Counted from the first letter of the stretch, positions 34,381 through 44,464 are shown. The stretch is 64,000 bases of DNA from JAXMAF01 sp046350555 (GCA_046350555.1 JAXMAF010000018.1:50443-114442), one strand, 5' to 3'. Program-made: numbers and translations. Notes: generated from the sequence alone by a model not told the origin.

Positions 34381-35786
34381 GCCACGCCTTCGTGCAACTC
34401 GCGTACCTCGCGGCGACGGCGCTCTTCGTCTTCTCGCTGCACTGGATGGGCCATCCACAGACGGCGCGCCGGGCGGTCGCCGCCGGCGTCGCGGCGATGG
34501 CCATCGCCGTCGGCGCCACGTGGGCCCAGCCGTCGATCGTGCACCACGGGTGGATCGTGCTGGCGCTGCTCGTCGGCGCGGTGATCGGCATTCCGCTCTC
34601 GCGCGTCTCGCTGACCGCGGTGCCGCAGCGGACGGCGCTCTCGCACGCCTTCGGCGGGCTCGCCGCCGGCCTGGTCGGCACCGCCAAGTACTACCTGTGG
34701 CTGAACGAAGGTCCGGAGCAGCTCACCCGCTTCCGCATGATCGCCATCGTCGCCGAGGTCATCCTCGGCTTCCTGACGGTCACCGGGAGTCTCATGGCCG
34801 CCGGGAAGCTCCAGGAAATCAAGTGGATTCCGCAGCGCCCCGTGACGTATCCGTTCCAGAACCTGATCAACCTCGGGCTGCTCGCCCTGGCGATCCTGCT
34901 CGGCGTGGTCGTGGTGGCGAGCCCCTCGGGGTCGCTCGCGATGGTTGCGTTCCCCCTGATCGTCGTGCTGGCCCTCGCCTTCGGCGTGCTGCTCATCCTG
35001 CCCATCGGCGGCGCCGACATGCCGACGGTGATCTCGATCCTGAACTCCTACGCGGGACTCGCGGCCGTGGCCATGGGCTTCGTGCTCGACAACAAGCTGC
35101 TGATCACCGCCGGCGCACTCGACGGCGCGAGCGGGCTCATCCTCTCGATCATCATGTGCCGCGCGATGAACCGTTCGTTCACGAACGTCCTCTTCGGCGC
35201 CTTCGGCAAGGTGCAGGCGGCCTCCGCGGCGGGCGATCAGCGCGTCTACAAGGAGGAGACGATCGAAGGCGCGGCGCAGGTGCTCGAGCAGGCGTCGCTG
35301 GTCGTGATCATTCCCGGCTACGGCATGGCCGTGGCGCAGGCGCAGCACCGGGTGCGCGAGCTCTACGACCAGCTCGTGCGCCGCGGGATCACGGTCAAGT
35401 TCGCGATCCATCCCGTGGCCGGACGGATGCCGGGCCACATGAACGTGCTGCTCGCCGAATCGGACGTGCCGTACGGCGACCTGGTCGAGATGGACGACAT
35501 CAATCCGGACATGCCTCAGTGCGACGTCGCACTGGTGATCGGAGCCAACGACGTCGTCAATCCGGCGGCACGCACGGACAAGTCGACGCCGATCTACGGC
35601 ATGCCCATCATCAACGCCGACAAGGCCAAGACGGTCTTCGCGATCAAGCGCAGCAAGAACCCCGGCTTCGCGGGAATCGACAACGACCTCTACTTCCAGG
35701 ACCACACGTTCATGCTCTTCGGCGATGCCAAGTCGGTCGTCGGCGAGCTGGTGAAGCGGCTCGCGGGCGACGCCGGCGGCCACTGA
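34377..35786 (+). CDS. pntB: Proton-translocating NAD(P) transhydrogenase, beta subunit
   Basis: The 469-residue product has about nine transmembrane helices followed by the NADP-binding domain III. Signatures include SHAFGGLAAGLVGTAKYY, GADMPTVISILNSYAGLAA and GYGMAVAQAQHRVRELYDQL. HPVAGRMPGHMNVLLAE, GANDVVNPAA and NPGFAGIDNDLYF are also present. The enzyme uses the proton gradient to reduce NADP+ with NADH. It is translationally coupled to pntAb through ATGA. No terminator is clear downstream. Confidence 0.97.
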   Translation: MSHAFVQLAYLAATALFVFSLHWMGHPQTARRAVAAGVAAMAIAVGATWAQPSIVHHGWIVLALLVGAVIGIPLSRVSLTAVPQRTALSHAFGGLAAGLVGTAKYYLWLNEGPEQLTRFRMIAIVAEVILGFLTVTGSLMAAGKLQEIKWIPQRPVTYPFQNLINLGLLALAILLGVVVVASPSGSLAMVAFPLIVVLALAFGVLLILPIGGADMPTVISILNSYAGLAAVAMGFVLDNKLLITAGALDGASGLILSIIMCRAMNRSFTNVLFGAFGKVQAASAAGDQRVYKEETIEGAAQVLEQASLVVIIPGYGMAVAQAQHRVRELYDQLVRRGITVKFAIHPVAGRMPGHMNVLLAESDVPYGDLVEMDDINPDMPQCDVALVIGANDVVNPAARTDKSTPIYGMPIINADKAKTVFAIKRSKNPGFAGIDNDLYFQDHTFMLFGDAKSVVGELVKRLAGDAGGH

Positions 35787-36115
35787 CCGAACCCGGCCGG
35801 TGAAGCGGCGGGACGGCGGGACGGACGCCGTTTTAGGGGGTTTCGAGGGGAGCAGGCGGCCTCGGGCCGGCCGCACCCCGGCATCGCCGCCGCGTCACCT
35901 GGATCGTCGACGTCGGCCACACGACCAGCGCCCGAACGGCGTCCGTCGCTGGAACGACGGCGCTGGTCGTGCGTCGAAGCCCTTTTCGCATGGCTTGCCG
36001 CCGTCGTTGCCACGGCGCACCTGTTATGGGCCGGGACCACCTTCCGAGGGTCCGCCGCCACAAGTCGTGGCGGCGAACCTTTGGCTCCGCTGCGCGCGGA
36101 ATGGAGAAGCTCGAC
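35787..36115. other. Intergenic region downstream of pntB
   Basis: This 329-bp gap lies before the metzincin-like protease gene. It contains a ttttaggggg stretch near 35830 and a tgttatggg string near 36020 that might be a -10 box. GGAG at 36103-36106 serves the next gene. I see no RNA gene or defined repeat. Confidence 0.35.
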
Positions 36116-38458
36116 ATGAATCGGAATGAGCAGAGTGGAACGCACGCCGCCGTCGGCGCGCGCTCGATGCATCGGAACTCGACCAAGCTGAAGTCCAGGA
36201 CGGCCTCGCGCCTCCGCCCCGCCGCATTGGCTCTGGGCGCCGTCGCGGCGCTCGCCGCGCCGGCGCTCGCCGTTGACCTGACGGTCAGCTCCATCACCGT
36301 GATCCAGTCGGTGCAACTGGGCTCGACGACCCTCGTCGGCGGGCGCACGGCGATGGTGCGCGCGAAGATCGGCGTGACCGGCTCGACGACCGCGATCCCC
36401 AACGTCGATGCGCGACTGCGCATCTTCGTCAACGGCATCGAGCAGGCGGGATCGCCCACCTACTCGGCGAACGGGCCGATCTCGGCGCCGGTCTCGCCGA
36501 ACCTCGCCAACCTCAACGACACGGTCAACTTCATCGCCCTGCTTCCGCAGAGCGGCGACGTCGACTTCCAGGTCGAGGTCGATCCGGGACACGTCGTCGC
36601 GGAGACCAACGAGACCAACAACGTCCTGGCGCTCAACAACGTCGTCTTCGCCTGCCGCGACGTCGTCGAGATCGCGTACATGAACATCAACTACACGCCG
36701 GGTGGCGGCCTGCCCGACGCGACGCTCACCGAATCCGGCATGGGCGACAATTTCGTTCGGGCGATCTACGCGCCGCGCGAGCTCAACTACCACCGCGCCC
36801 CGCTGCCCACGCTCACGTGGACGCAGGCGATCAACAGCAGCGACATCGCGCTCCTCAACACGCTCAAGGACATGCTCGTCAACCAGATCCCCGCCGCGGG
36901 ATACCCGAAGCCGGACTTCATCTTCGGCTGGCTGAAGGGCAACCCCTTCTCGGGCAACGGCGAGTCCAACGGGATTCCCGGCGAAGCCGCCTTCGGCAAC
37001 ACCGACCTCACCCGCTTCCAGCGCACCTTCGCGCACGAGCTCGGGCACCTCGTCGGCCTCGTGCACAACACGAGCACCATCGGCACCAACGGCATCGACG
37101 TCGAGCACCATCTCCTCCAGACGCAGAACATCGCCCAGCTCTTCCCGACGACGAAGAAGGACATCATGTACGCGGGCCAGCTCACCAACGCGGCCTTCGT
37201 CAACCAGGCGAGCTTCAACAAGTTCATCGCCGACAGTCGCGTGCAGTGCTCGGCCGACGGCGAGGGCGGCGGAGGCCCGGGCGGCCCCGACGCGCCCGCG
37301 GCGCCCGTGGGCGGCGCGCTGCTCCGCGTCAGCGGCGGCTACGCGCACGAGGCCGGGACGGCCTGGATCGACCCGGTCTTCGAGGTGAGGCACGAGTCCC
37401 TCTCGGTCGACGATCCCAACGGCGACATCGCCGTCGTCTGCCGCGCCGCCAACGGCGCTGCGCTCTGGACCGTCCGTCTCGACACGACCCGCGGCCGCGA
37501 GGCGTGCGTCGAGCAGCACCCGGGATCGCCCGAGTTCGTCAAGGCCCAGTGCGTCTACGTGATCGTCCCGCGCGAGGTCGACGGAACGCTCGTCGCGTCC
37601 GCCGAGATCGTCGACGTCGCGGCGCAGAGGACGCTCGCCCAGCGTGCGCGCAGCGCGTCTGCGCCGACGGCCACGATCACCTCGGTCGCCAGCGTCGCCG
37701 CACCGGCGCCGGTCGGCGCGGCCAACGCGCCGGCCCCGGCCCCCGGCATCGGCCAGCCGAACGCGCTGACCGGCACCGTGCGCGTCACGTGGACCGCTTC
37801 CGATCCCGACGGCGACGAGCTCACGCACCACCTGCTCTACAGCCGCGACGAGGGCGCCTCGTGGCTTCCGCTCGTGGTGAACCTCGTCGGAAACAGCTTC
37901 GACTTCGACGCTTCGAGCGTGCCCGCCAGCGTCGGGACGCACGCCTGGTTCAAGCTCGTCACCAGCGACGGCTTCAACAGCGTCGATTCGCCGGTGATGG
38001 AGGCGGACTCGATGGGCGACGGCAATCCCCCGGATGTGAACCTCGTCAGCCCCAACAACACCGAGACCTACAAGCAGCACGCCACCATCGCCTTCCACGC
38101 CTCGGCGTGGGATCTCGAGGACCTGATGCTGCCCGACGCGAGCATCTCGTGGCAGTCCAGCATCGACGGGCCGCTCGGCACCGGCCGGCTCTTCCTGCTC
38201 GACACGCTCTCGCCCGGCACGCACGTGATCACCGTGACCGGCACCGACAGCGACGGCATGAGCTCGTCGCGCCAGATCACGATGACCGTGGCGCCGCGCG
38301 TCGTGCTCGGGCCGGACCTCAACCTCGACGGCGTGGTCGATGGCGCCGACCTCGGCCTGCTGCTCGGCAATTGGGGCGGCATCGATGGCGACCTCAACGG
38401 CGATGGCGTCGTCGACGGCGGCGACCTCGGAATCCTGCTTGCGGCGTGGAGCCTGTGA
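36116..38458 (+). CDS. Secreted metzincin-like metallopeptidase with dockerin tail
   Basis: The 780-residue product starts at the ATG that has GGAGAAG 9 nt upstream; another ATG at 36101 is less well placed. A long signal region (about 1-48, ALAAPALA) precedes a CARDB-like domain (VDFQVEVDPGHVVAETNETNN). The peptidase domain carries the full metzincin zinc motif HELGHLVGLVH (ligands His 307, 311, 317; Glu 308). Later come a Ca-binding-type linker, an Ig-like region (VRVTWTASDPDGDELTHHLL) and a cadherin-like domain (SPNNTETYKQHATIAFHASA). Two dockerin loops close it (DLNLDGVVDGADLG, DLNGDGVVDGGDLG). Unlike the protease at 19323, the third zinc ligand here is His. Confidence 0.88.
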   Translation: MNRNEQSGTHAAVGARSMHRNSTKLKSRTASRLRPAALALGAVAALAAPALAVDLTVSSITVIQSVQLGSTTLVGGRTAMVRAKIGVTGSTTAIPNVDARLRIFVNGIEQAGSPTYSANGPISAPVSPNLANLNDTVNFIALLPQSGDVDFQVEVDPGHVVAETNETNNVLALNNVVFACRDVVEIAYMNINYTPGGGLPDATLTESGMGDNFVRAIYAPRELNYHRAPLPTLTWTQAINSSDIALLNTLKDMLVNQIPAAGYPKPDFIFGWLKGNPFSGNGESNGIPGEAAFGNTDLTRFQRTFAHELGHLVGLVHNTSTIGTNGIDVEHHLLQTQNIAQLFPTTKKDIMYAGQLTNAAFVNQASFNKFIADSRVQCSADGEGGGGPGGPDAPAAPVGGALLRVSGGYAHEAGTAWIDPVFEVRHESLSVDDPNGDIAVVCRAANGAALWTVRLDTTRGREACVEQHPGSPEFVKAQCVYVIVPREVDGTLVASAEIVDVAAQRTLAQRARSASAPTATITSVASVAAPAPVGAANAPAPAPGIGQPNALTGTVRVTWTASDPDGDELTHHLLYSRDEGASWLPLVVNLVGNSFDFDASSVPASVGTHAWFKLVTSDGFNSVDSPVMEADSMGDGNPPDVNLVSPNNTETYKQHATIAFHASAWDLEDLMLPDASISWQSSIDGPLGTGRLFLLDTLSPGTHVITVTGTDSDGMSSSRQITMTVAPRVVLGPDLNLDGVVDGADLGLLLGNWGGIDGDLNGDGVVDGGDLGILLAAWSL

Positions 38459-38498
38459 CCTCCGCGACGCGGCGATCCCGGCCGATTCCCGCCGGCTC

Positions 38499-38515
38499 GC
38501 GGGCGCTTCGCCCGC
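38499..38515 (+). terminator. Possible stem-loop after the metzincin gene
   Basis: GCGGGCG (38499-38505) and CGCCCGC (38509-38515) form a tight hairpin with a 3-nt loop, 40 bp after the stop. The stem can be extended through the flanking ccgg bases. No T-run follows, so it would be a weak or rho-assisted terminator. Confidence 0.35.
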
Positions 38516-38611
38516 CGGTTCGTGATCGGGCTCGCCGAGAACGTGGCACCCCTCTTGGAAGGCCTGCACGCCCCCCGGGGCGTTACCGCGCGCCGGGCCT
38601 TTGTCGTCTCT

Positions 38612-38640
38612 TTGACGGCCGCGATCGCGGTGCGCAGACT
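38612..38640 (+). promoter_or_regulatory. Promoter candidate for the caspase-like gene with palindrome in the spacer
   Basis: TTGACG (38612-38617) and CAGACT (38635-38640) are separated by exactly 17 bp and lie 45 bp before the start codon. The spacer contains the perfect 12-bp palindrome CCGCGATCGCGG (38619-38630), where a repressor could sit. The -10 match is only partial. Confidence 0.45.
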
Positions 38641-38684
38641 GTGTCGCAGTCGACGCGTCGACGGGGCATCGAACCGGAGGAGCC

Positions 38685-39752
38685 ATGGAACACAAGGGAC
38701 GTGCACTGCTTGTCGGGATCAACAAGTACGACCACAAGAACCGCCTCACCTGCTGCCGGCACGACGCCGAGGCGATGGCCGAAGCGCTCTCGACGAACGA
38801 CGACGGCGGTGTCAACTACGACTGCGAAGTGCTTGGCGGCCAGGACGGCTCGGTCGACAAGCCCACCTTGAAGGATCGGCTGAGGAACTGGCTCTTCGCG
38901 CCGGACTGGACAGACGACTCGCTCTTCTACTTCGCCGGACATGGCGCGGAGACGCTGCTCGACGGCCGACTGATCACCACCGACAAGACGGATGACGACG
39001 CGCTCCCGATGTTCGAGGTCCTCAAGATCGCGTCGCTCGGGAAGGCGCGCAACACGACCATCATCCTCGACTGCTGCCATGCCGGGCACGCGGGCAATGT
39101 GCCCGCGCTCGGAGCCGCGACAGGCGCGGCGCTGGCGACGCTTCCATTCGGAATGTCGATCCTCGCCGCCGCAAGCCAACGGGAGAGTGCCGACGAAAGC
39201 GACGCGCTCGGTCACGGTCTCTTCACCGCGGCGCTCCTCGCCGGGTTGCGCGGCGGCGCCGCCGACCTGCGCGGTCACGTCACGCCCGCGGGCCTCTTCG
39301 CCTATGCGCAGTCGTTCTTCAGCGCGGGCGAACAGCAGCCGGTCTTCAAGGCGCACGTGCAATCGCTCGAGCCGATCCGCAAGTGCAAGGCGAGGGTCGC
39401 CGACGACCTGCTGCGCGAGCTCAAGTCGCTCTTTCCGCGCGACCCGAAGTCGGGCGAGCCGAAGCCGATCACGCTCGATCCGAGCTGGGACGTCGAGGCC
39501 GGCCGACAGCAGAAGCCGGCCGTGCCGCTCAATCCGAAGAACAACGAGAAGTTCTGGAAGCTCCGGGCGCTGGAGGGCGCCGGCCTCCTCAAGGTCGAGC
39601 CGTTCGATGCCGCCTCGGTCGGCGCGCCGAAGGGTCAGGACGTGAAGCCGACACTCTTCTGGGCGGCCTACTACTCCAAGCGCGCCGCCCTCACCCCGTT
39701 CGGCGTCGCCCAATGGGACCTCTGCATGCGCGGACGCTTCGGGCGACCGTGA
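38685..39752 (+). CDS. Caspase-like (peptidase C14 / metacaspase) protein
   Basis: The 355-residue product begins GRALLVGINKYDHKN, the typical start of a prokaryotic caspase domain. It has the catalytic dyad: His86 in FYFAGHGAE and Cys131 in LDCCHAGH (the first Cys, 130, is the variable position). The p20-like domain spans about 1-215. The C-terminal 140 residues contain FWKLRALEGAGLLKVE and RAALTPFGVAQWDLCMRGRF, which resemble a helical or winged-helix domain I cannot name. No signal peptide is present, so it acts inside the cell. GGAGG lies 6-10 nt before the ATG. It stands alone; no NTPase, sensor or toxin partner lies next to it. Confidence 0.9.
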   Translation: MEHKGRALLVGINKYDHKNRLTCCRHDAEAMAEALSTNDDGGVNYDCEVLGGQDGSVDKPTLKDRLRNWLFAPDWTDDSLFYFAGHGAETLLDGRLITTDKTDDDALPMFEVLKIASLGKARNTTIILDCCHAGHAGNVPALGAATGAALATLPFGMSILAAASQRESADESDALGHGLFTAALLAGLRGGAADLRGHVTPAGLFAYAQSFFSAGEQQPVFKAHVQSLEPIRKCKARVADDLLRELKSLFPRDPKSGEPKPITLDPSWDVEAGRQQKPAVPLNPKNNEKFWKLRALEGAGLLKVEPFDAASVGAPKGQDVKPTLFWAAYYSKRAALTPFGVAQWDLCMRGRFGRP

Positions 39753-39843
39753 CGCGAGCGTCGCCCAGAACGCGGAGCACGCGACGAAGCGCGCATGGCG
39801 GATCGTGTCATGCCGCCGACGGGGCGCAGCCGCAGCGCATGGA

Positions 39844-39870
39844 AAAGGGCTCCCATACCGGGAGCCCTTT
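39844..39870 (-). terminator. Terminator between caspase-like gene and ahcY
   Basis: AAAGGGCTCCC (39844-39854) pairs with GGGAGCCCTTT (39860-39870) across a 5-nt loop. Read on the minus strand it ends in a T-run and terminates ahcY; on the plus strand it can also serve the caspase-like gene. Confidence 0.85.
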
Positions 39871-39938
39871 CAACAGCCTTGCCGGATGCGTCCGGCCGAA
39901 CATCAGCCGGAGTGGCACGCTCCGCCGTCTCCCACGCA

Positions 39939-41516
<1,578 letters not shown>

Positions 41517-41523
41517 GGGTGGT

Positions 41524-41553
41524 GGGTTCGAGTGGGGTCGAGTGGGGTCGAAT
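41524..41553. repeat. Three-copy 10-bp repeat in the ahcY leader
   Basis: Three adjacent 10-bp units (gggttcgagt, ggggtcgagt, ggggtcgaat on the plus strand) lie between the transcription start region and the ahcY start codon. They end 8 bp before the ATG, so they occupy the place where the ribosome binding site would be expected. Confidence 0.7.
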
Positions 41554-41556
41554 CTG

Positions 41557-41580
41557 GTTCATCCGTTCATCCGGATGAAC
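41557..41580 (-). promoter_or_regulatory. Operator candidate for ahcY (perfect 16-bp palindrome plus half-site)
   Basis: GTTCATCCGGATGAAC (41565-41580) is a perfect palindrome, and a further half-site GTTCATCC precedes it directly (41557-41564). It lies immediately downstream of the ahcY -10 box and would cover the transcription start. Placement and symmetry are those expected for a repressor site. The ArsR-methyltransferase gene nearby is the natural candidate regulator. Confidence 0.65.
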
Positions 41581-41586
41581 GAGTGA

Positions 41587-41615
41587 ACTCTAACCGGCCG
41601 CCGGCACCGGGTCAA
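41587..41615 (-). promoter_or_regulatory. Promoter of ahcY
   Basis: On the minus strand TTGACC (plus coordinates 41610-41615) and TAGAGT (41587-41592) are separated by 17 bp. This is the best sigma-70-like promoter seen in the window, about 70-100 bp upstream of the ahcY start. Confidence 0.7.
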
Positions 41616-41678
41616 ACGGCGGGGTGGCCCGGGCCGCCAGCCCGGTATCATGCGACCCTTTCTCGGAGAACCTGAACC

Positions 41679-42518
41679 ATGCCCTGCTGCTGCGCCTGCA
41701 TCGGATCGAACCTGGGTCGCTTCGCCATCGCCATCGCCGCGGCGGCGCTGGTCGGCGGAGCCGTGGCGGCGACCGCGCTGCGCGACGACAAGGCGCCCAC
41801 GGCGCCCGCCCGCCCCGCCGCGCCAACGGCGCCCGCAGCCCCCGCCGCGCCCGCCGGCGCCAAGCCCGCGGCGCCCGGCACCGCCACGCCGCCAGCGGCT
41901 CCAACGCCGCCCACCGCGCCCAAGCCCGGAACGTTCGTGGGCGATCCCTACCCCTTCGACACCTGCCCGATCAGCGGCGAGAAGCTCGACGCGAAGGCGG
42001 TCGTCTACGTGCTCGACGGTCGCGAGCTCAAGTTCTGCTGCACCAAGTGCATCGAGAAGTTCAACGCCGATCCGGCGAAGAACCTGGCCGAGCTCGACAA
42101 GAAGATCGTGGCGATGCAGCGGCCGTTCTATCCGCTCAATAGCTGCGTGGTGATGCCCGACGACGAGCTCGTCGATGGCGACGCGGTGGACATCGTCTGG
42201 AACAACCGCCTCGTGCGCTTCTGCTGCAAGGGCTGCCTCAAGAAGTTCAACGCCGATCCCGCGAAGTTCACCGCGAAGCTCGACGAGGCCGTGATCGCCG
42301 CGCAGCGCGCAGGCTACAAGCTCGAGACCTGCCCGATCAGCGGCGAGAAGCTCGGCGCGATGGGCGCACCCGTCGAGATGGTCGTGAACAACCGACTCGT
42401 GAAGCTCTGCTGCAAGAGCTGCGTGAGCGGCGTGAAGAAGAACCCCGCCGCGGTCTTCGCCAAGCTCGACGCGACGAACGCGCCGAATGCGCCGAATGCG
42501 CCGAACGCGTCGAAGTAG
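41679..42518 (+). CDS. Membrane-anchored protein with three TRASH/YHS-like metal-binding repeats
   Basis: The 279-residue product starts with a Cys-rich tip (MPCCCACIG) and a transmembrane segment (about 13-31), then a long Ala/Pro linker to about 83. Three repeats follow. Each has a leading Cys in CPISGEKL or SCVVMPDDEL, a V-x-NNRLV strand, and FCCxxCxxKFNADPAKF. This is the TRASH/YHS pattern linked to heavy-metal, often copper, binding. The second repeat keeps the C-terminal CCxxC but has CVVMP instead of CPISG. The C-terminus has a short APN tripeptide repeat. It is divergent from ahcY and separated by 162 bp. Confidence 0.82.
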   Translation: MPCCCACIGSNLGRFAIAIAAAALVGGAVAATALRDDKAPTAPARPAAPTAPAAPAAPAGAKPAAPGTATPPAAPTPPTAPKPGTFVGDPYPFDTCPISGEKLDAKAVVYVLDGRELKFCCTKCIEKFNADPAKNLAELDKKIVAMQRPFYPLNSCVVMPDDELVDGDAVDIVWNNRLVRFCCKGCLKKFNADPAKFTAKLDEAVIAAQRAGYKLETCPISGEKLGAMGAPVEMVVNNRLVKLCCKSCVSGVKKNPAAVFAKLDATNAPNAPNAPNASK

Positions 42519-42542
42519 TTCGCCCGCGGAAGAATCGTTCGC

Positions 42543-42574
42543 CGGCGGCCGCGTCTGGCCGGATCCGGCCGCCG
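42543..42574. terminator. Stem-loop between convergent genes
   Basis: CGGCGGCC (42543-42550) pairs with GGCCGCCG (42567-42574); the loop contains the palindrome GGCCGGATCCGGCC. It sits midway between two converging genes and is probably a shared terminator, though it lacks a T-run. Confidence 0.4.
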
Positions 42575-42595
42575 CCCCCGGAGAAGTCGATCGAT

Positions 42596-43626
42596 TCACG
42601 CCTTCCGCAGCAGCGCCGCGAACAACCCTGGACCCTTCGTCTCGGTGTCCGGCGTGAGGCGGCGGTGTCGCACGAGGGCGAGGCCTCCGCTGCCGTCCCA
42701 GCCGCGCACGTCGGACTCGCTGAATCCCAGATGCATGTGGCCCATCGTGTGGCGCCACTCGGCGCGGTCGTGGGCGACCATGTCGACGACCAGCAGCAGG
42801 CCGCGCGGCTTGATCGCCCGGCCGGCCTCGGCGATCGCGGCCCGGGGCTGTTCGATGTGATGCAGCACGAGCATCACGACACCGGCGTCGACCTCGCCGT
42901 CGCGCAGCGGAAGGCGGGCGAACTCCCCTTCGCGGAACTCGATGTTGGTGAACGCCCGCAGCCGTTTGCGCGCCGCGTCGAGCATGGCTCGCTCGCGATC
43001 GATGGCGATCACCTTCGAGACCAGGGGCGCGAGCCGCTCGGACGCCTCGCCGGTGCCGCAGCCGAGATCGGCCACGACGAGCGCCGGATCGATGAGACCA
43101 AGCAGCGCCTCCAACGAAAACGCCTCTCCGAAGAGATCGCGGCGAAGGGAACTCCACTCGCCGCCGATCCGCCCGAAGAACGCCTTCGTGTCGCTGCGGC
43201 GTCCGCGAGGACGGCGACCAGGCGATGGTCGTCGTCGGCGCACGTCGGAGCGCCGTCGAACTGCCCTCGCGTGAGCCGCCAGAGCTCCGCGACCGGCGCC
43301 GGCTGCGAATCGAGCGCGGCGCGATAGAGGCTTGCGGTGCCCTCGGTGCGCTTGGCGATCCAGCCGGCGTCGAAGAGCGTCTTGAGATGTCGGCTGACGG
43401 TCGACTGCGGCATCTGGAGGGCCCGCGCCAGCTCGCCGACGCCAAGCTCGTCATGCGAGACGAGCCGAAGAAGCCGCACGCGCGCCGCATCGCCGAGCAA
43501 CCCGAGCCAGCCAAGCCAGTCGGTGTTGCTGGATGCGAGGGAGTCAGCATCGCCGGCGACCCGCGCGCGATCGCGTCGTGCCGATGGCGACGTTCGTCCC
43601 TTCGAGCGTGACGGCTGGCGTGACAT
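42596..43626 (-). CDS. ArsR-family regulator fused to SAM-methyltransferase domain (SahR-like), interrupted frame
   Basis: The N-terminal part starts at ATG 43626. It holds a winged-helix ArsR domain (LLGDAARVRLLRLVSHDELGVGELA, QMPQSTVSRHLKTLFDAGWI) and reads to DDHRLVAVLAD. The frame is then lost near 43190-43206. A second frame continues with SDTKAFFGRIGGEWSSLRRD, the SAM motif VVADLGCGTGEASERL, and LVLHHIEQPRAAI down to 42596. One missing C after GAC would join both into one protein of about 340 residues. From memory, ArsR proteins with this methyltransferase-like domain include SahR, an S-adenosylhomocysteine-responsive repressor of SAM-cycle genes. The location next to ahcY supports that. 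The break may be a sequencing error. Confidence 0.75.
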
Positions 43627-43685
43627 GGAGCGTGGAATGCGACGATGCGCGCGCCACACGGTCGTCGAGGGGCGCACGTCCGGCG

Positions 43686-44393
43686 CTACTTTCCGGGCGG
43701 CAGCGCCAGCGTCGGTCCCGGCACCTCTCCATACTGCACGAGCATCGTCTTCACGCGCGTGTCGTCTGGGTTGATGCCGTACGCCTGGCGCAGGCGGCGG
43801 ATCGCCTCGTCCTTCTGGTTCAGCCGCTGATCGACCAGCGCGGCCTGGTAGTACGGCACGGCGGTCTTGCCGTCGTCGACCTCGATGGCGGCGAGCGCCG
43901 CGGTGTTGGCCATGTCGAGATCGTCGAAGCGCAGCGCGTACTCGCTCATGCGCACCCAGGCGTCGGCCGAGCCCGTCGACTCGGCGCGATCGCGCAGGAG
44001 CTGGTAGAGCCGCGTCTGGTCGCCGAGCTTGAAGTAGCAGTCGGCAAGGGCATACGCGACCTCGTCGTTGTTGGGCACCGCGGTCGACGCGATCTCGAGC
44101 GATCGACGCGCGGCGTTGAGGTCGCCAAGCTGCATCATGCACTGGCCGTAGCGGTACTCCGCCTCCCAGTCGCCCGGCGTGCGCTCGATGATCTCGCCGA
44201 AGTCCTTCGCGGCGTCCTCGTAGTTGCCGTACTTGAAGTTGAACTCGCCGTCCTGCTTCAGCACGACGATGGGCTTCGGACCGCACGCCCCGACGACGGC
44301 GAACGCGCCGAGAAGCGTCGCCGTCGCGACGAATCGTCGCGACGATCGAAGGGGCGGATGAAGGGACGCGCAACGGCTGCTTCGGGCGGGCAT
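43686..44393 (-). CDS. TPR-repeat lipoprotein
   Basis: The 235-residue product has a basic N-terminus and a lipobox ending at Cys37 (AVVGAC). About five tetratricopeptide-like repeats follow (KYGNYEDAAKDFGEII, WEAEYRYGQCMMQLGDLNAA, EVAYALADCYFKLGD, RMSEYALRFDDLDMANTAALAA, DQRLNQKDEAIRRLRQAYG). It should be anchored at the inner face of the outer membrane and act as a protein-interaction scaffold. ATG 44393 is preferred because it puts the lipobox at a normal distance. It is divergent from the phosphoesterase-like gene. Confidence 0.8.
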   Translation of the reverse strand: MPARSSRCASLHPPLRSSRRFVATATLLGAFAVVGACGPKPIVVLKQDGEFNFKYGNYEDAAKDFGEIIERTPGDWEAEYRYGQCMMQLGDLNAARRSLEIASTAVPNNDEVAYALADCYFKLGDQTRLYQLLRDRAESTGSADAWVRMSEYALRFDDLDMANTAALAAIEVDDGKTAVPYYQAALVDQRLNQKDEAIRRLRQAYGINPDDTRVKTMLVQYGEVPGPTLALPPGK

Positions 44394-44464
44394 GGCGGCT
44401 CCACACGCGCGGCGGCCGAGATCCGCTCGACCCCGACGCGAGGCGGCATGATACTTCCGTCGCG

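Noticed and set aside
35690..38815. 1041-residue minus-strand frame opposite the metzincin gene
   Set aside because: Composition typical of antisense frames in GC-rich DNA; the plus strand has a full signal peptide, zinc motif and dockerin tail.
38685..39752. Caspase gene as part of a multi-gene defence island
   Set aside because: Neighbours are a secreted protease and ahcY; no nuclease, NTPase or reverse transcriptase is close.
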